From contig NC_023758.2 in NCBI RefSeq assembly GCF_000499845.2, positions 7,479,665 to 7,543,664 on the forward strand: 64,000 nucleotides of DNA. Reading direction: 5' to 3'. Of the stretch, positions 21,821 to 35,689 are shown piece by piece; the first letter of the stretch is position 1; each line of letters starts with the position of its first letter. A program made the translations under genes and the position numbers. The stretch comes from Phaseolus vulgaris. Its lineage: Eukaryota > Streptophyta > Magnoliopsida > Fabales > Fabaceae. The notes under the pieces were generated by a model. That model was not told the origin of the DNA. It worked only from the letters and a program-made list of their open reading frames with translations, and did not search any database.

Positions 21821-24800
21821 CTTTGTATCAAGATATAATCCAGCGCCACTCGAACTTTTATTGTTCGAAAAACTAACGGCAACTGAGTTATCACAATAAA
21901 GCTTCAATGGCCTGGAAATGGAGTTAATGACTTTGAGTCCAGCGATAAGATTTCGCAACAACATTCCATGACAAGTTGTATTGTACACTGCAACATATTC
22001 TGCCATCATTGTTGAGATTGTTGTTAATTGCTGCTTATGACTCTTCCATGAGATAGGCCCGCCTGCTAACATAAAGATATACCCAGAAGTGGATTTCTTG
22101 TCATCTTTGCATTTTGCAAAATCAGAGTCAGAATAACCCACCACTTCTAAACTGTCACTTCTCCTATAGGTCAACTTATAGTCTTTTGTGCCTTGTAGAT
22201 ATCGAAGTACTTTCTTAGCTGCTTTCCAGTGATCTAGACCAGGATTAGATTGATACCGGCCTAGCATTCCAGCAATGTACGCGATATTCAGACGAGTACA
22301 GACTTGAGCATACATAATGCTTCAAATTACAGATGCATAAGGTATCATCGCCATTTGCTCTTTTTCAGCCTCTATTTTCGAACATTGAAAAGAACCGAAA
22401 ACATCTCCCTTAATTACTGGAGCCACAGAAGGAGAGCAATGTTGCATGTTATAACGAGTGAGGATACGGTCAAGGTAGGCCCTTTGGGATAATCCCAAAA
22501 TCCCCTTAGCTCTATCTCAATATATTTTGATGCCAATAACATAAGCGGCCTCTCCGAGATCCTTCATGTCAAAATTATGCAAAAGTATGCGCTTTGACTC
22601 ATGCAACATGTGTATACTATTACTTGTCAATAGAATGTTATCTACGTAAAGGACAAGTATAGTAAAGTTGCTCCCACTCATCTTGAGGTAGGTGCATTGA
22701 TCCACTTGATTCTTAAGGAAACCTTGTTTCTTCATGACTTCATCAAACTTTATGTACCACTGCCGTAAGGCTTGCTTCAGCCCGTAAATGGATTTCTTCA
22801 GCTTGCAGACTAAGTGTTCTTGACCTTCAGGTTTAAAACCTTCTGGTTGTTGCATGTACACGTCTTCATACAAGTTGTCGTTAAGGAAAGTGGTCTTGAT
22901 GTCCATCTGATGTAGCTCTAGATCAAAGTGAGCTACGAGGGCCATTACGATCCTTAAGGAATCTTTTCGAGAGATAGGTGAAAAGGTCCCTTGATAATCA
23001 ATTCCCTCTTTCTGAGTGAACCCTTTTGCAACCAATCTTGTTTTGAAGCGTTCAATGTTTCCATTCTGATCTAGCTTGGTTTTGAACACCCATTTAGATC
23101 CTACGGGTTTTACTCCGTCGGGTAATTCTACTAGATCCCAAACATTGTTTTTCTTCATGGAGTCAAGCTCATCGAGCATGGCATTATTCCATTCAGAAGA
23201 CTGGTCACTAGTAATGGCTTCATTGTAAGAGGTAGGATCAGTATACCTTCCGGCATCCATTTCTGCTTCAGTCAGGTAGGTTACATAATCATCAAAATTA
23301 GTAGTAGTTTTAGTTCTAGATGACCTCCTGAGCTGATTAGCGGGTTCTGCATTGTACTGATGTTTGTCGTTCAGGGTGCCTTCATTGATCTTGAAATCCT
23401 CTAGGAAATGAGCATGCTTGGTTTCTACAATGCGGGTGACGTAGGAAGGACAATAAAATCTATAACCCTTTGAGTGATCGGGATACCCAATGAAGTGACA
23501 AGTTACTGTTTTCATGTCAAGCTTCTTTAAGAAAGGGTTATAAACTTTAGCTTCAGCAAGGCAGCCCCATACTTTCATATATATAAGACTCGGTTTCCTT
23601 CCAGTCCAAAGTTCATAAGGAGTTTTAGGGACAGATTTGGAAGGAACTCTATTGAGTATATGAACTGCTGCTTTTAATGCCTCGGTCCAGAGGAATAAGG
23701 GCAAATTGGAGTTGGCTAACATACTACGCACCATGTTCATTAGGGTCTTGTTTCTCCTTTCAGCAACACCGTTTTGTTGAGGAGTACCGGGCATGGTGTA
23801 TTGGTTCACAATCCCCTGGCTTTTACAAAACTCATAAAATGGACTAGGGGCTTGTCCCAAATCAGTATGTCTACCATAGTATTCACCTCCTTTATCTGAT
23901 CGCACAACTTTTATTTGAAGATCAAGTTGTTTTTCAACTTCAGTTTTATAATCTTTAAAAGTTGTAAGTGATTCAGATTTTTCCTTAATGAGATACAAGT
24001 ACATGTAATGAGAATAATCATCTATAAAAGTGATAAATGAATTATGTCTTGTTATTCCAACGATGTTGTAAGGGTCACTAATGTCAGTATGAATAATTTC
24101 TAATAATTTTGAACTCCTAGTAGCACCGTTCTTAGTCGTGGATGTCATTTTGCCTTTGAGGCATTTGACACATGTTCCAAAATCAGTGAAATCGAGAGAT
24201 GGTAAGACTTCATCCTTCACAAGTCGAGATAAGCGATCTCGTTAAATGTGACCTAAACGTTGATGCCACAACATGGATGAAGTTTCTAAGTCTCGTTTTC
24301 TCTTGGTCTTTGTTAAGTTCTCATTAATATTATATGATAACAAAGATTTGGAGAAGCTATCATCTAGTTCTAACTTATAGAGATTGTTATCCAGAAAACC
24401 AGTACCAAACAATTGAGAATTTAAAGAAATAGTAAGTTTACCATGACCATGGAAAACATAAAAACCATCAATGTCTAACTTTGGTCCTGAAAAAAGATTC
24501 CGAGTAATCTCGGGAATATATAAAGTATCATAAAGTTTAATACATTTTCCAGTTTTCATAAGTAATTCTAAGGTTCCCACAACTTCGACAAATAGTTCTT
24601 GTCCATTCGCCATCTTAAGTGTTCTTTGGTTTCTTTCCAGCTTCGGGATTGTAAGGAATCCCTGGATTGAATTGGTCACATGAACCATAGAACCAGAGTC
24701 AAACCACCAAGTATTAGTTGGAACATTTAAATTAAAGAACTCAATTGTCATATTTAGATGATTACCTTTCTTAGCCAACCACTCCTTAAAGCTTGAGCAC

Positions 24801-25135
24801 TCATACTGCTTATGTCCTACCTTGCGGCAGAACTTGCAGTAGGACTTGCTAGTGGATTTGTTAGAGCTGGAGGGTGCACTTGCATCAGTTTTAGGGACCT
24901 TATTAGATTCCTTTTTATGGAATTTGCCCTTCCGCTTCTTCGATTTAGCAACCACGAGGTAACCAACATCTGGTTTCTCCAGCTTCAAGCGCTCTTCTTC
25001 TTGAACAGTCATAGCAATCAACTCACTCATGGACCATTTGTCCTTCTGAGTATTATAGTTGACTTTGAAGACTTCAAACGCAGAAGGAAGAGAAGTCATG
25101 ATGAAGTGGACTAGGAAACCTTCACTGATTTTCAC
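21665..25135 (-). pseudogene. Copia gag-pol polyprotein with three in-frame stops
   Basis: One continuous frame runs from 25135 to 21665 except for stops at 24242-24244, 22517-22519 and 22322-22324. In order it holds a partial gag with zinc knuckle CKFCRKVGHKQYEC, a protease WWFDSGS, the pre-integrase MLWHQRLGH, and an integrase with intact D, D and E positions ([23 protein letters not shown]). Reverse transcriptase (WVFKTK, VAKGFTQ) and RNase H (YSDSDFA; end ADPMTKGLPP) follow. The reverse transcriptase box reads YVDN, so the second catalytic aspartate is gone. The gag N-terminus, normally about 100 residues more, is absent; 25136-26390 is noncoding. Confidence 0.9.
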
Positions 25136-26404
25136 CAGTCAAGGTCTCAATTCCTATATTAGGGGCTGGTTAGACGATGAATTAAGATAGTTAGGCTAAG
25201 GAAAAAGTTAGAGTGACATAGGGAAACTTAGATCTAAAGCAGGCATAAGTAAGAACCATTATGATAATGAAGTTGTGATAAAATCTATTATAACATCAAA
25301 ATAATAGACTAGATTAGGTTCTACTTAAACAATCAGCTTTCACTTTGGTTAATTACCAATTATTTAAGCATAATGAACAATTATAAGTAAGGTATGTGCA
25401 ATAAGAATGTGACACATCATCTTTGGACAGAAGTGAACATTTAAGCTTATGCACATATTAAGTTTGCAAAACACAAGTGCATCAAACATCGTTGGACAGA
25501 ATAGAAATAATTGTGTTTTTAGGCAAATGTCATGTGAATATTTAATAATTAAGTGTACTCACAAGTAAGTGAAGGTGCTTAATTAGACTCAAATAACAAG
25601 ACATAACCCATCATCGTTGGACAGAAGGGAGACTCCTGTTATTAAGTTTAAGCAAAAATTTTAATTTAAATTTTGTCAAACTTAATATTTTTTTTAATTT
25701 TTTTTAAGAGTTTAACAAAATAAGTATTTTTTTACTTTTTATTTTTTTTAAACATAATTACGGTATCATGAGATTTACCTTATTTAATTCGATAAATAAA
25801 AGGAAACGCATAAATATGTTACTCGTAAACCCGATAAGGTGAGTAGCGGAATATTAGGGATTTGATTTTAGATTTGGTCTTCAAAATTTTTTTTAATTAG
25901 ATTGATATGTTTCCAAGTTTGACACGACTGCTATTTTCGAAAATAGTAATAATAATAAGAATACCCAAAAATTAATAAGGCAAGAATATACTATCCTAAA
26001 TAAGGAAAAACTTGGAGACTAAGATATCAATTTTTATTTTTATTTTTTTTAGGAAAACACAATCAAATCAAATCCATTCCTAATTAAGGTAATACTCACA
26101 AAAATTATATGAACAACAAATAATGATGATGAACATAAAATCAAAATTAATTTCATTCCAAATAAGGAAATACTCACGAAAATTATGAAGAACACATAAC
26201 ATTCATATTAAATTTTTTTATGGATCTCGAAAAAATTAAAATTTATTTTATGATATCAAGGTGGATTTTCGAAAATAAGTGGTTCAATAATACCAAAATA
26301 AAAACATCGAAAATCAATAGGTTGAATCAAAATCATCGTTTCTTCCAAATTTATGGAAAACGAAAGAAGAATCGATTAAGCAACATAAACGCTTTGATAC
26401 CACA
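25136..26404 (-). other. Noncoding leader of the copia element
   Basis: Lies between the PBS (about 26391-26402) and the first recognisable gag codons. It holds no gag-like frame. The motif CGTTGGACAGAA (or TTTGGACAGAA) occurs three times, near 25430, 25492 and 25614. Confidence 0.6.
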
Positions 26405-26808
26405 TGTTGGATTAGGATTCCTCAATCATATAATGAAACGAGAATAATGATTAAATAATACCTGGTAGACCCGTGATCGTATGACTGAGGGACGAAGACA
26501 TGATCTTGATCGGGTTCCCCTTTTGGGTGTATCGCTTATAATGAAATTATGTGAGTAGAGAGACAAAGAGATGAGAGGCTCGAAAATCCTTTTAGAGAAT
26601 GAGTTTCGGCCGTGTGATGTTAGAATATGAGGGTGTCTCTTTAGTTGTCTGGTAATCTCTATTTATAATACACCCAAAAGAAAATCCTAATTATTTATGG
26701 TAAGAATAATTACGTCCATAGTAATTACCAATAATATGATAGGATAATTATGGTAATTAATCAATTAATAAGATAAATAATCGTGAGATGCCACATAATA
26801 TTCTTACA
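26405..26808 (-). repeat. 5' LTR of the copia element
   Basis: 404-bp LTR starting TGTTGGATT and ending TTCTTACA, followed by TSD TGAAA. Single-copy version of the 77-bp block that is doubled in the partner. Confidence 0.9.
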
Positions 26809-28210
26809 TGAAAATCATATATTTTTACTTTATTTTGTTAAACTCCAAGCACTTTCGTGCTGAGAAACAGTAGACCTCAAGTATTATTTCTCAAGTTTTT
26901 GCTTGTCTTCCTAGAGAGAAACAAAGAAAATCCCTCAATACATTTAGACAAAGTACGTAGTAGCAATTTTAGAAGAACTTATTCTTGAGAACAGGGATAT
27001 CCGAAAGTAGCATATATGTGAGTTTCCGCCATAGCCCAACATTCCGTTTTTGACAAAAGTGAACAAAGCAATTGAGGATTCTCGTGGAACTATGACTTTG
27101 AAGGACCAATTAAGAGATGTTTTTGATCGTTTTAAACCATGAAAACTTAAATGTGAGGTATATGGTAATGTGTGAGCTTCGCAAGCTTTTGGACTCAAGA
27201 TGGATGTTACTATGATCTGATAACGATAACGGTTGGACTTGGTTCAGACTTGGATGTCTTGAGTTCTATGATAACATCACTATTAAGAGGATGTGCAAAA
27301 GAATCAAGGACCACTTTAGAAGGTGGATATTATTTTGAAAGTAAATAATAATATTATATAAATTGTTCTTAGTTAAAAAGTTTGTATTTTAAAGTTATGT
27401 TATGGAATATAATATATAACATAATTTATAAATATTTTTGTTTCCATGGAATAAATGAATAACAAAAGTTTAAAATTATAAATGTGGTTTAAATGTAAAA
27501 TTACGTTTTAAATCAATTTAAAAATGTTGACTAATGCGTAATTTTATAAATTAAGATGTTTGTAAATAACATATAAAAGGTTTTCTAATGTATTATTATT
27601 AATATTATTATAATATAAATTATTGTTAATATTATAAACATTATAAATATTAATATTATTATAATATAAATTATTGTTAATATTATAAATATTATAAATA
27701 TTATTAATAATAATATTATTATTATTATTAATATTAATAGTATTATTAAATATTATTAATATTAATACAAATATTAATGTCAATATTATAATTAATATCA
27801 ATATTATTATTATTACAATTATTAAAAATAGTTTGTATGTAATACTTTTTGTATGTAATTATTCTCGCTTCATATGCTTCATGTAGCACCTAATTTTATT
27901 TTTAGTTTTTTAATGGACTGCAACACATATGACCCAATTAGAAAAAGGGTGTTATAATTCTAATTGGATTTAGACGGAGACAATCAATATGAAATATTAT
28001 TATTGATACTAATATTTATATATATATATTATTTTATTTTAATTTTACTATTATAAATTTTTCTTTAATTAAATTAAAAAAATAATTAAACTCAAATTAC
28101 TTTTCTAATTTAGTTATAACAACATAATAAATCTTAAAATTATTTCAATTTCATATAACCTTCTTTTATATTTTAATTTTTAATTTTTTTATTTCAGTTT
28201 GTTCATTGCT
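26809..28210. other. Spacer with ATT-rich microsatellite
   Basis: 26890-27340 is less AT-rich than its surroundings and has codon-like stretches broken by stops in every frame; I do not recognise it. About 27585-27835 is a long imperfect ATT/ATA microsatellite; the open frame read through it is only low-complexity Asn/Ile/Tyr. The rest is AT-rich. Confidence 0.5.
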
Positions 28211-28659
28211 TTTGATTCCCATTAAGAACTATACGAATCCAAATCCGTATGTAACACACACTTTACATATGAATTTGAATCCGTATGTAAAAATCGGTAT
28301 GTAACACTTACTTTACATATGGATCTGGATTCGTATGTAAATATTTGTATGTAATGTTCACTTTACATACGAATTTGGATTTTTACGTAAAAATTGGTAT
28401 GTAACACTTACTTTACATACAGATATGGATCTGTATGTAAAAATCCGTATGTAATGATCACTTTACATACGGATCTGGATCCGTATGTAAAAATCCATAT
28501 GTAATGCCCACTTTACATATGGATTTGGATTCGTATGTAATGCTCACTTTACATACGGATCTGGATCTGTATGTAAAATTTGTATGTAACGCTCACTTTA
28601 CATACAAACATGGATCCATATGTAAAAATCTGTATGTAAATAGCAAATTTCTTGTAGTG
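28211..28659. repeat. Eight-unit array of 50-bp dyad repeats ending at a CACTA terminus
   Basis: CTTTACAT occurs at 28261, 28311, 28361, 28411, 28462, 28511, 28547 and 28596: a 50-bp period with one shortened unit. Each unit has an inverted repeat, TTTACATACGGATC and its complement around a short centre. The array stops at AATTTCTTGTAGTG (ending 28659), the standard right end of CACTA elements (inverse CACTACAAGAAA). It is read as the subterminal repeat block of a CACTA element; no left end was found. Confidence 0.75.
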
Positions 28660-29546
28660 TCAAACTCGGTGGTTGTTGTTGCTTCCTTTCTTAGTTGCGA
28701 TTGACACCATTGGTTTCCGCAATTGGTTTGTGTAGTTGAAAAATGTTTCTCTTCCTTCTTAGACATCTCTCTATTTCTATGTCAATTTCTATTTGTGTTT
28801 GAAACATTTGATTTCTCTCTGTTTCTATCTCAATTTCTATTTATATGTGTTTGAAACATTAGATTTAGTGTTTTAATTTTTGTCTGTAACTTGTTCTTTC
28901 TTCATCGCGATTTCAAATTCATAATCATTAGTTTTTTTTCTTCTTCTCATTACAAATAAAATGTTGGAATTGAAATTAAATTTTGTTTAATTTCCATATT
29001 TTTTTTTTGGGATGGTGGGTTCTTATTTACTTGTCAATTAAATTTGGGATGGGGAGGTGCTTCCTGTAATGTTTAAGTGTTGTTGTAGTAACACTGTCTT
29101 GGATATTGCAAAGGATAAAGAAAAAAATGAGAAGGATGAGCAGAGGTGTAGATGGGATATCTCAGTACCTTTTAACTTTTGATGGGAGTACTGAGACATG
29201 TTGAAAATGTTAAAACTTGGATACATAAGATGAGTGATCAATTAGCATGTAACATAAAGAAAAGAAAGAATTAATTGTGTATGTTGTTTTAGTCCAAAAA
29301 TGATTTTAGAGCATTACAACCTGACTTCAGAATTGATTGTGCATTTTTTAGTTCAAAATCACTTTGCATGCATTACATTTGGAGTTAAAAATTGATTGTG
29401 TATGTTGTTTAAGTTCAAAATCAATTTGCATGCACTTTATATAAAAGCAAAAATCGATTTAGTTAAGTATGGAGAGTTGAAGATCAATTTTGTGGTTCAT
29501 TTAAGTGCATGTACAATTGATTAGGGCATGATTTAGTTCTTTTGTG
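28660..29546. other. Spacer
   Basis: No gene recognised. The phrase AAAATCAATTTGCATGCA and variants recur between 29290 and 29480, suggesting a decayed short repeat. Short open frames lack motifs. Confidence 0.4.
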
Positions 29547-30450
29547 GAAATTTTTCTTGAATTAGTGTAATTTTGTTTTGATTTTGCCAAAATGGGCAAA
29601 AAAATTTATTCCTGAAATGGACAAATCGTCAACACAGTACAATAAGCAGACAAACGAACAATTAATCGTGTATATAATAAAATGGATGAACCACTTCCAA
29701 ATAAGCCAAACAAATGCTCTTACTGTATGGATGAATTTCACAATAGAGCAAGGTATCCTTATAGACAATATTAAAATGTAGACTCTTTTACTTTTTTATG
29801 TTTTTTATGACAATTAAAGTTTCTAGTTAACATTCTTCATTTTAGCTTTTTGGTTAAAGTTTTAGGTTTATTTTTAGCATTTTGAATTTAGGGTTTTACC
29901 AACTTAGTTTTTTTATTATAGATTAAATTTACTTTTATCAATTTTTTAAAATAATTAATTCATATTATTAAAATATCACATCATTAATTTTATTAAAAAT
30001 ATAAAATAATTTTTATGTATGATAATTTTTTTCTTAAAACTTATTTAGTTGAAAAAATATTTTATAAAATTATAAATTTATTTAATTATATATAAATAAA
30101 AGTTATAATAGTAAATTAAATTTATCTAATTTTTCATTATTTTTATTTTAAATACTAAAAAAATGTATATTAAAATTATTATATATTAAAATATTTAAAA
30201 GGTATTTGTATATATTCTATACAAATTTTTTAATTTTTATTTAATTTTAATATATTAAAATATATTATAATATTAAAAACTTATATATGAAATATGATTT
30301 AGAAATAGTATTTTGTATAAACGATTTCTTATTTTAATTTTGTCTTATTAAATATGTGTGCAGTGTCGGTGATTTGTCCATTTAGGAAGAAAAAAATTTG
30401 CTCATTTTGAGAAAATCGAAACAAAATTGCATTAGTTTAAGAAAATTTTC
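29547..30450. mobile_element. MITE with about 95-bp terminal inverted repeats
   Basis: The left end (29547 onward, GAAATTTTTCTTGAATTAG) and the inverse of the right end (GAAAATTTTCTTAAACTAA, ending 30450) align over about 95 bp, including the block AAATGGACAAATC. The interior is AT-rich with no transposase. Flanking 9-mers TCTTTTGTG and TCTTCTATT match at six of nine places, consistent with a decayed Mutator-type target duplication. Confidence 0.65.
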
Positions 30451-33400
30451 TCTTCTATTTAAGATTTTAAAAATTTTAAAAAATTATATATTTTAAATTT
30501 TATTTAAATATAATGTTAAATATTTAGAATTTTTATTTATTTAAAATTTTAAATAATTTATTTTTTTATATATATTTAAGATTTTCATTTAAATAGAATA
30601 TTATAGATTTGTGTTTATTTAAGATTTTAATTATTTAAATATTTAATATATTAATATTTTTATTTAAATAAAAAAATAAATATTTAGGATTTGTAATAAA
30701 AATTCATTTATCAAATATATGGTAACGTCAATATCATGTTTAAAAAGGAATTTTAAATTATTGAAATTACATTTCAACTCAACCATATGCCAAACTTTAC
30801 ATAATATTGGGTTAAATTGGGATAAATTCATGGGTTATATTTCTGTATTTTTTTTAATTTAACTCAGACTTGATTAACCTAAATTGGGTTAATTGTGTCA
30901 CAGAAAAATATTATTTTATTGGAACTTATAATTTTCAAACATTTTTTTTTATACTTTCTAGAATATTAGTTAAAAATAAAGTATATAATAGTGGTAGATA
31001 AAACTAAACAAAAAAAAAGTTAGGAGTATAAATTAAGTTTAAAAATAAAATAAATAAGAAAATAACAAATAATTAAATTTTTAAAATATTTTAATTTATT
31101 AATTTGAATATCAGTTTCAACGTACATAATTCATTAATATGCAGAGATTAAATCGGACTGAATTGATTATATTTAATTTAATTGAAGAAAAAAACTCACC
31201 TTAATATATTTTAAGTCGATTTATAATTAAATTAGATTAAGTGCATTTGTGCTGTGAGATTATGTGATTTATTGAACATATTATTAAAAATATTACAAAA
31301 ATTATAAATTCGCAACAACAACTTTTTGTCTTTGTTTGTGATAAAATTAGATGGGTATGCACGAGATCCAAAGAAAGTCTGGCAGGTATGCATTATATTA
31401 TGATTTCTTAGTTTATTTTTATTAGCTGGTTCTTTTATTTCCTGAAAACTTAGAGGGACTCACAAATACAAAAAAAAAAACTTTAAATATATTATAATCT
31501 TTCTTCTATAATATATTTAAATATGTAATTTTGTTATCGGTTTTGTATTGTATAATTTTCTTTACTAGAAAATAACAGCATATTTTTTTATTTAAAAATA
31601 ATCATCACATTTCGGATTATATATAAACTATATTATTTTAATGTTTTTTAATATTATTTTTATAAAATTATGTATTTTTAAATATATTATTTTAATATAA
31701 TAATAAAAACATGTATACGATTGCACGTGTTTTCAGTAGTATATATTATAATTTTTGTTGCTAAAGAAAATGAAATATTAGGTTCTATAATTTTATATTG
31801 CAGTTTATTGTATTTGTGTTTTTTATATGTAAGGTGTACTTTTATTGCTTTCATCCAGTCGTAATGTTGGGCTCTGGATTTCCTTATTGTATCAAATTAA
31901 ATATTTTTCTGGTGTTTTTTTAGTGTATTTATTTAATTCAAATGACTAAAATATCTCATCTAATTGATTTTATTTTTAAAGTCTTTTTAAAATATATTTT
32001 TAAAAAATATTCTAAAAAACATGTTCTAGAATTATATAAGTTTTGAAAAGTTTATTAAAAAAAATCTGAATTTTTTTTGGAAATTCTGTTTCTGTCTGAA
32101 AAACATTTTCCAAAATACATTTCATAAATTATGGAAATGATGTTCTGGAAGCTTCCATAAAAGATAATCTAAAAATCATTTTAAAAAATCTCAACTCTCA
32201 TTCTCACAAGGGTGAGGAAAATGGAACAACTTCTTAGAATGATTACAAGAACAATCACCAATTAAAGAGAAATATAAGAGATTAGGAGAGTTTACCATAA
32301 TAAAAGCAAAACTGAAAAGTTAAAGAAAATATTTAAAAGGCATAAAATGGAAATAAAAATAATATTCTTCATAGGAAACTCATTTTTATAAATATGTTGG
32401 AAATCAAATTTGTCTAGACTTCTTAAAACTAAAATGAAATAAAACAAATTAGCCAAACATTACCCATGCAATTTATTTAACACAAATAAACTATAATAGA
32501 TTAATTCCTTTATAGGATAGGTGAGAACCGTTTAATAGTCCTACTTATATAAACCTATGTGGAGAATTAAAAATATACATATATTTACTACTATTGTATA
32601 ATTAATATAAAATGATTTTTTCTCGCTGCACCTCTATCACTTCTTTTAGTACCCTCATATTTTTTTTTAAAATACTAAAACTATCTTGTACTTTTATTGA
32701 TGTTTTTTTTTAATTTTAATTTTTTTTGGATTCTATGGAATATTCTTTTTAGAAAAAATACATTATGGATGAAAGAATCTGAAAGATATTACTAAATTTA
32801 AAAATATTTTTTGAATTTTATAATATAAAATATGTTTTCTTATAAAATTACATTCTGATTATAGAATCCAGCATATATCTTCAAAATCTATTCAGAATAT
32901 ATCTTTTATAATAAACATGAATTACAGAAGGTATTTTTATATTTCACAATATAATTTTTTTTTTAGAAATTAAATGATTTTGTCGCCTGATCATTGGGTG
33001 TCAGAAGAACTATGAAGATGAAGAAAAAACCATATAAAACTAGCCCTTTTTTTTTCTTTAAACTTAGGGGTTTTACTTATTGCATCACCAATTTCTACTT
33101 GGACCCCACAAGATTTGAAATATGTCCTTGGAAGTTTTATTTGATAATCACCTCATTTAGTTATAACCATGTTTATATACATATAGATGAATGAAATTAA
33201 TTATTAAACACTCAATAAAAAGTATAAACACAAGCAAAATCAATGCAAAAACATGTTCAAGATAATAAACTCCAATAATGCATTTCAGAACACGCAATTT
33301 GAAACACCTTTCCAAAATACATTTTCCTTATAGAATGCTCATTTTTTAATATATTTTGGAAAACATATTATTTTAAGGTGTTTTAAAAGTGTATTCTGAA

Positions 33401-33660
33401 AATATGTCTGAGATTACTTGTTTCAAAAACATATCATGAAAAATGATTCTGGAAAGCAAATTCTAGAATACCATTTAATCTCCACACCTCTCCTTTTTGT
33501 AATTCTGAATTCAGGAATACATGTTCCAAAATGTAAAAATGATGTCTCTAGGAGTAGTAATACAGGAACAACAGCAGAAGAAATGAGAAAGGAAAACGAG
33601 AAACGCAGAGAGAGGAAAAAAAACACAGTTAAAAACCCATAAGGACAAATCCGACATTTC
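30451..33660. other. Long AT-rich spacer
   Basis: No gene or bounded element seen. Composition is extremely AT-rich with many poly-A/T tracts up to about 32000. Between 31980 and 33460 there are dispersed inverted TTCTGGAA/TTCCAGAA-like and AAAATGTTTT-like motifs, without clear ends. Confidence 0.45.
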
Positions 33661-33885
33661 AAAGTTGATGGCGTGCAGAAAGTAATGGGCTTATGTTAGA
33701 GATGAATTGGACCAATTAAAATATAAAGCCCAGGCGCATTTACTTTGGATATTTGAACCCGCGACCCGCGATTCCAACCCTAAATCCTAACCATACTAAT
33801 AGCATAAGTCATTCACTACGCTCTGCCGCAGCAAGAGATCGAAGCGGAAATAGAGTAATCAGAAGAGAAATTCATCGTCGCTGTG
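33661..33885 (+). promoter_or_regulatory. eS30 promoter and 5' UTR with site II and telo-box
   Basis: A TGGGCTT motif (about 33686) and AAGCCCA (about 33726-33732) are site II elements in both orientations. AACCCTAAA at 33776-33784 is a telo-box. This pairing is well known in plant ribosomal-protein gene promoters and links expression to cell division. The ATG is at 33886. Confidence 0.75.
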
Positions 33886-34294
<409 letters not shown>

Positions 34295-35640
34295 GGTTGA
34301 AGCTTGAAGAATATGTGACTACTTTCTTATTTGAGCTATCTTTGTTTTCCTTTTAGTTCCATGTATTGATTATGTTGTGTCAACGGTTCTATTGTTAGCT
34401 TTATATCAAACATCAAGCTAGATTTTTTGCTTACAATTTTAATATTATATCTTAGTTTATTGCTTCTTCATGTTGGAAGGAAATCAGTGTTTTTGGGTTG
34501 GGCTTTAGCAATCAATAACCCTAAGCCTCTGTGTAGAGACAGGGCAATGCTATATTTAACCTTTATTCTGCACCCTCTGAACTTGCATTACCCGGTGATT
34601 TCTCTGCCTTGAGAATTTTGCACCAATGTAGGAACAAGTTTGAGTTTTTAAGGACTAGGAATTTGATATCATCTGCAACATGGTAGAGAAGCAAGGATTA
34701 CCTATAATTAGAGTAAAAACCCTACGATTTCTTATCGATATTTTTCATATATGCACTTGAGCCTCTTGTTAAATCCTTATTTGATTCTCCCCTGCCTTTT
34801 CTATTTGGGACTTGAGAAATGTGCCTGTACCATTCAACATATTTAGGCTTTCAGTAATATCAAGGGATGCATAAAATGTGATTCCCGTTGGTGTGTTTTC
34901 GATTAACATTAAGCAAATATTCTGTAGAGGGGTATTCAAAGGCCTGAAAATGTCTTGGTTTTCTTTTTGTTCTATATCTTGATTATGTTGTATGAACGGT
35001 TCTATTGTCAGATTTGTATCATATTTCTTATTGGTTCGTAATGCATTGAAGTTTAGTAGTTTGAGAATGAAGGGGAATATGCCTGTTTCGTAGTTAGTGG
35101 CACTTCCATGATATGTTCATTATTTCAAAAGAGTTTCTGAAAAAGTAGCTGATAGAATATATTATCAGCTATAGTGATACAATATTGAAATAGTGAAATA
35201 CTGACAGTTTCAGAAAATTATTTCGCTTAAAGAATTTAGGTTAAACATATGATATTTTCATCCAACAGGGGTCCTATTTTCAGAAAAAAAAAAGATTTAA
35301 GTGTTTGGGTTTTCATGGATGTATGGAGTGTGGTTGTAAAGAGGCATAAAGAATTACATGCGTGTGTCTAATACACATTTTAATTATTCTGGAAATAAAT
35401 TATATTTTAAAATTCTAAAATATGTTATTGCTGGTTACCTCAAGCAATTCATATTTATCAAGAATGTTTAGTTTTATAATTAATAATATTAAATTTATTC
35501 ATAATTATAATATTATATATAATTAATCTACAAAGAAAGAATTACAATTCTAAAGTTTTATGTTTTAAATTAATGTTTTATTATTATTCCATTTTTACTA
35601 TCGGAAAATTAAATGGTTTATTATTTTATTATTAAGCTCT
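34295..35640 (+). other. eS30 3' region with a diverged internal duplicate
   Basis: A segment of the likely 3' UTR (34350-34410, containing TTGATTATGTTGT and ACGGTTCTATTGT) recurs in diverged form at 34963-35030. No coding sequence is recognised in this stretch. Confidence 0.5.
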
Positions 35641-35689
35641 TAAATTATTCAACCTTCATAGTGTTGGCAACTCGTTCACCTTTAACCGC

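Larger units (their letters stand above)
20222..26808 (-). mobile_element. Complete but inactive Ty1/copia element, TSD TGAAA
   Basis: LTRs at 20222-20704 and 26405-26808 start TGTTAGATT/TGTTGGATT and end CTTACA. A perfect 5-bp target duplication TGAAA flanks them (20217-20221 and 26809-26813). On the minus strand the 5' LTR is on the right, followed by the PBS TGGTATCAAAGC (about 26391-26402). One frame covers gag end, protease, integrase, reverse transcriptase and RNase H, broken by stops. The left LTR holds a 77-bp tandem duplication, and a 640-bp tandem duplication spans its inner edge. Confidence 0.95.

Noticed and set aside
26944..27198. 84-codon minus-strand open frame after the copia element
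   Set aside because: No recognisable motif, and the plus strand looks equally codon-like with stops. Kept as unknown spacer.
27544..27801. 85-codon open frame on the minus strand
   Set aside because: It is a translated ATT-type microsatellite of Asn/Ile/Tyr only.
31352..31386. Small exon-like block between AG and GT reading MGMHEIQRKSGR
   Set aside because: No neighbouring exons or homology; AG and GT are common by chance.
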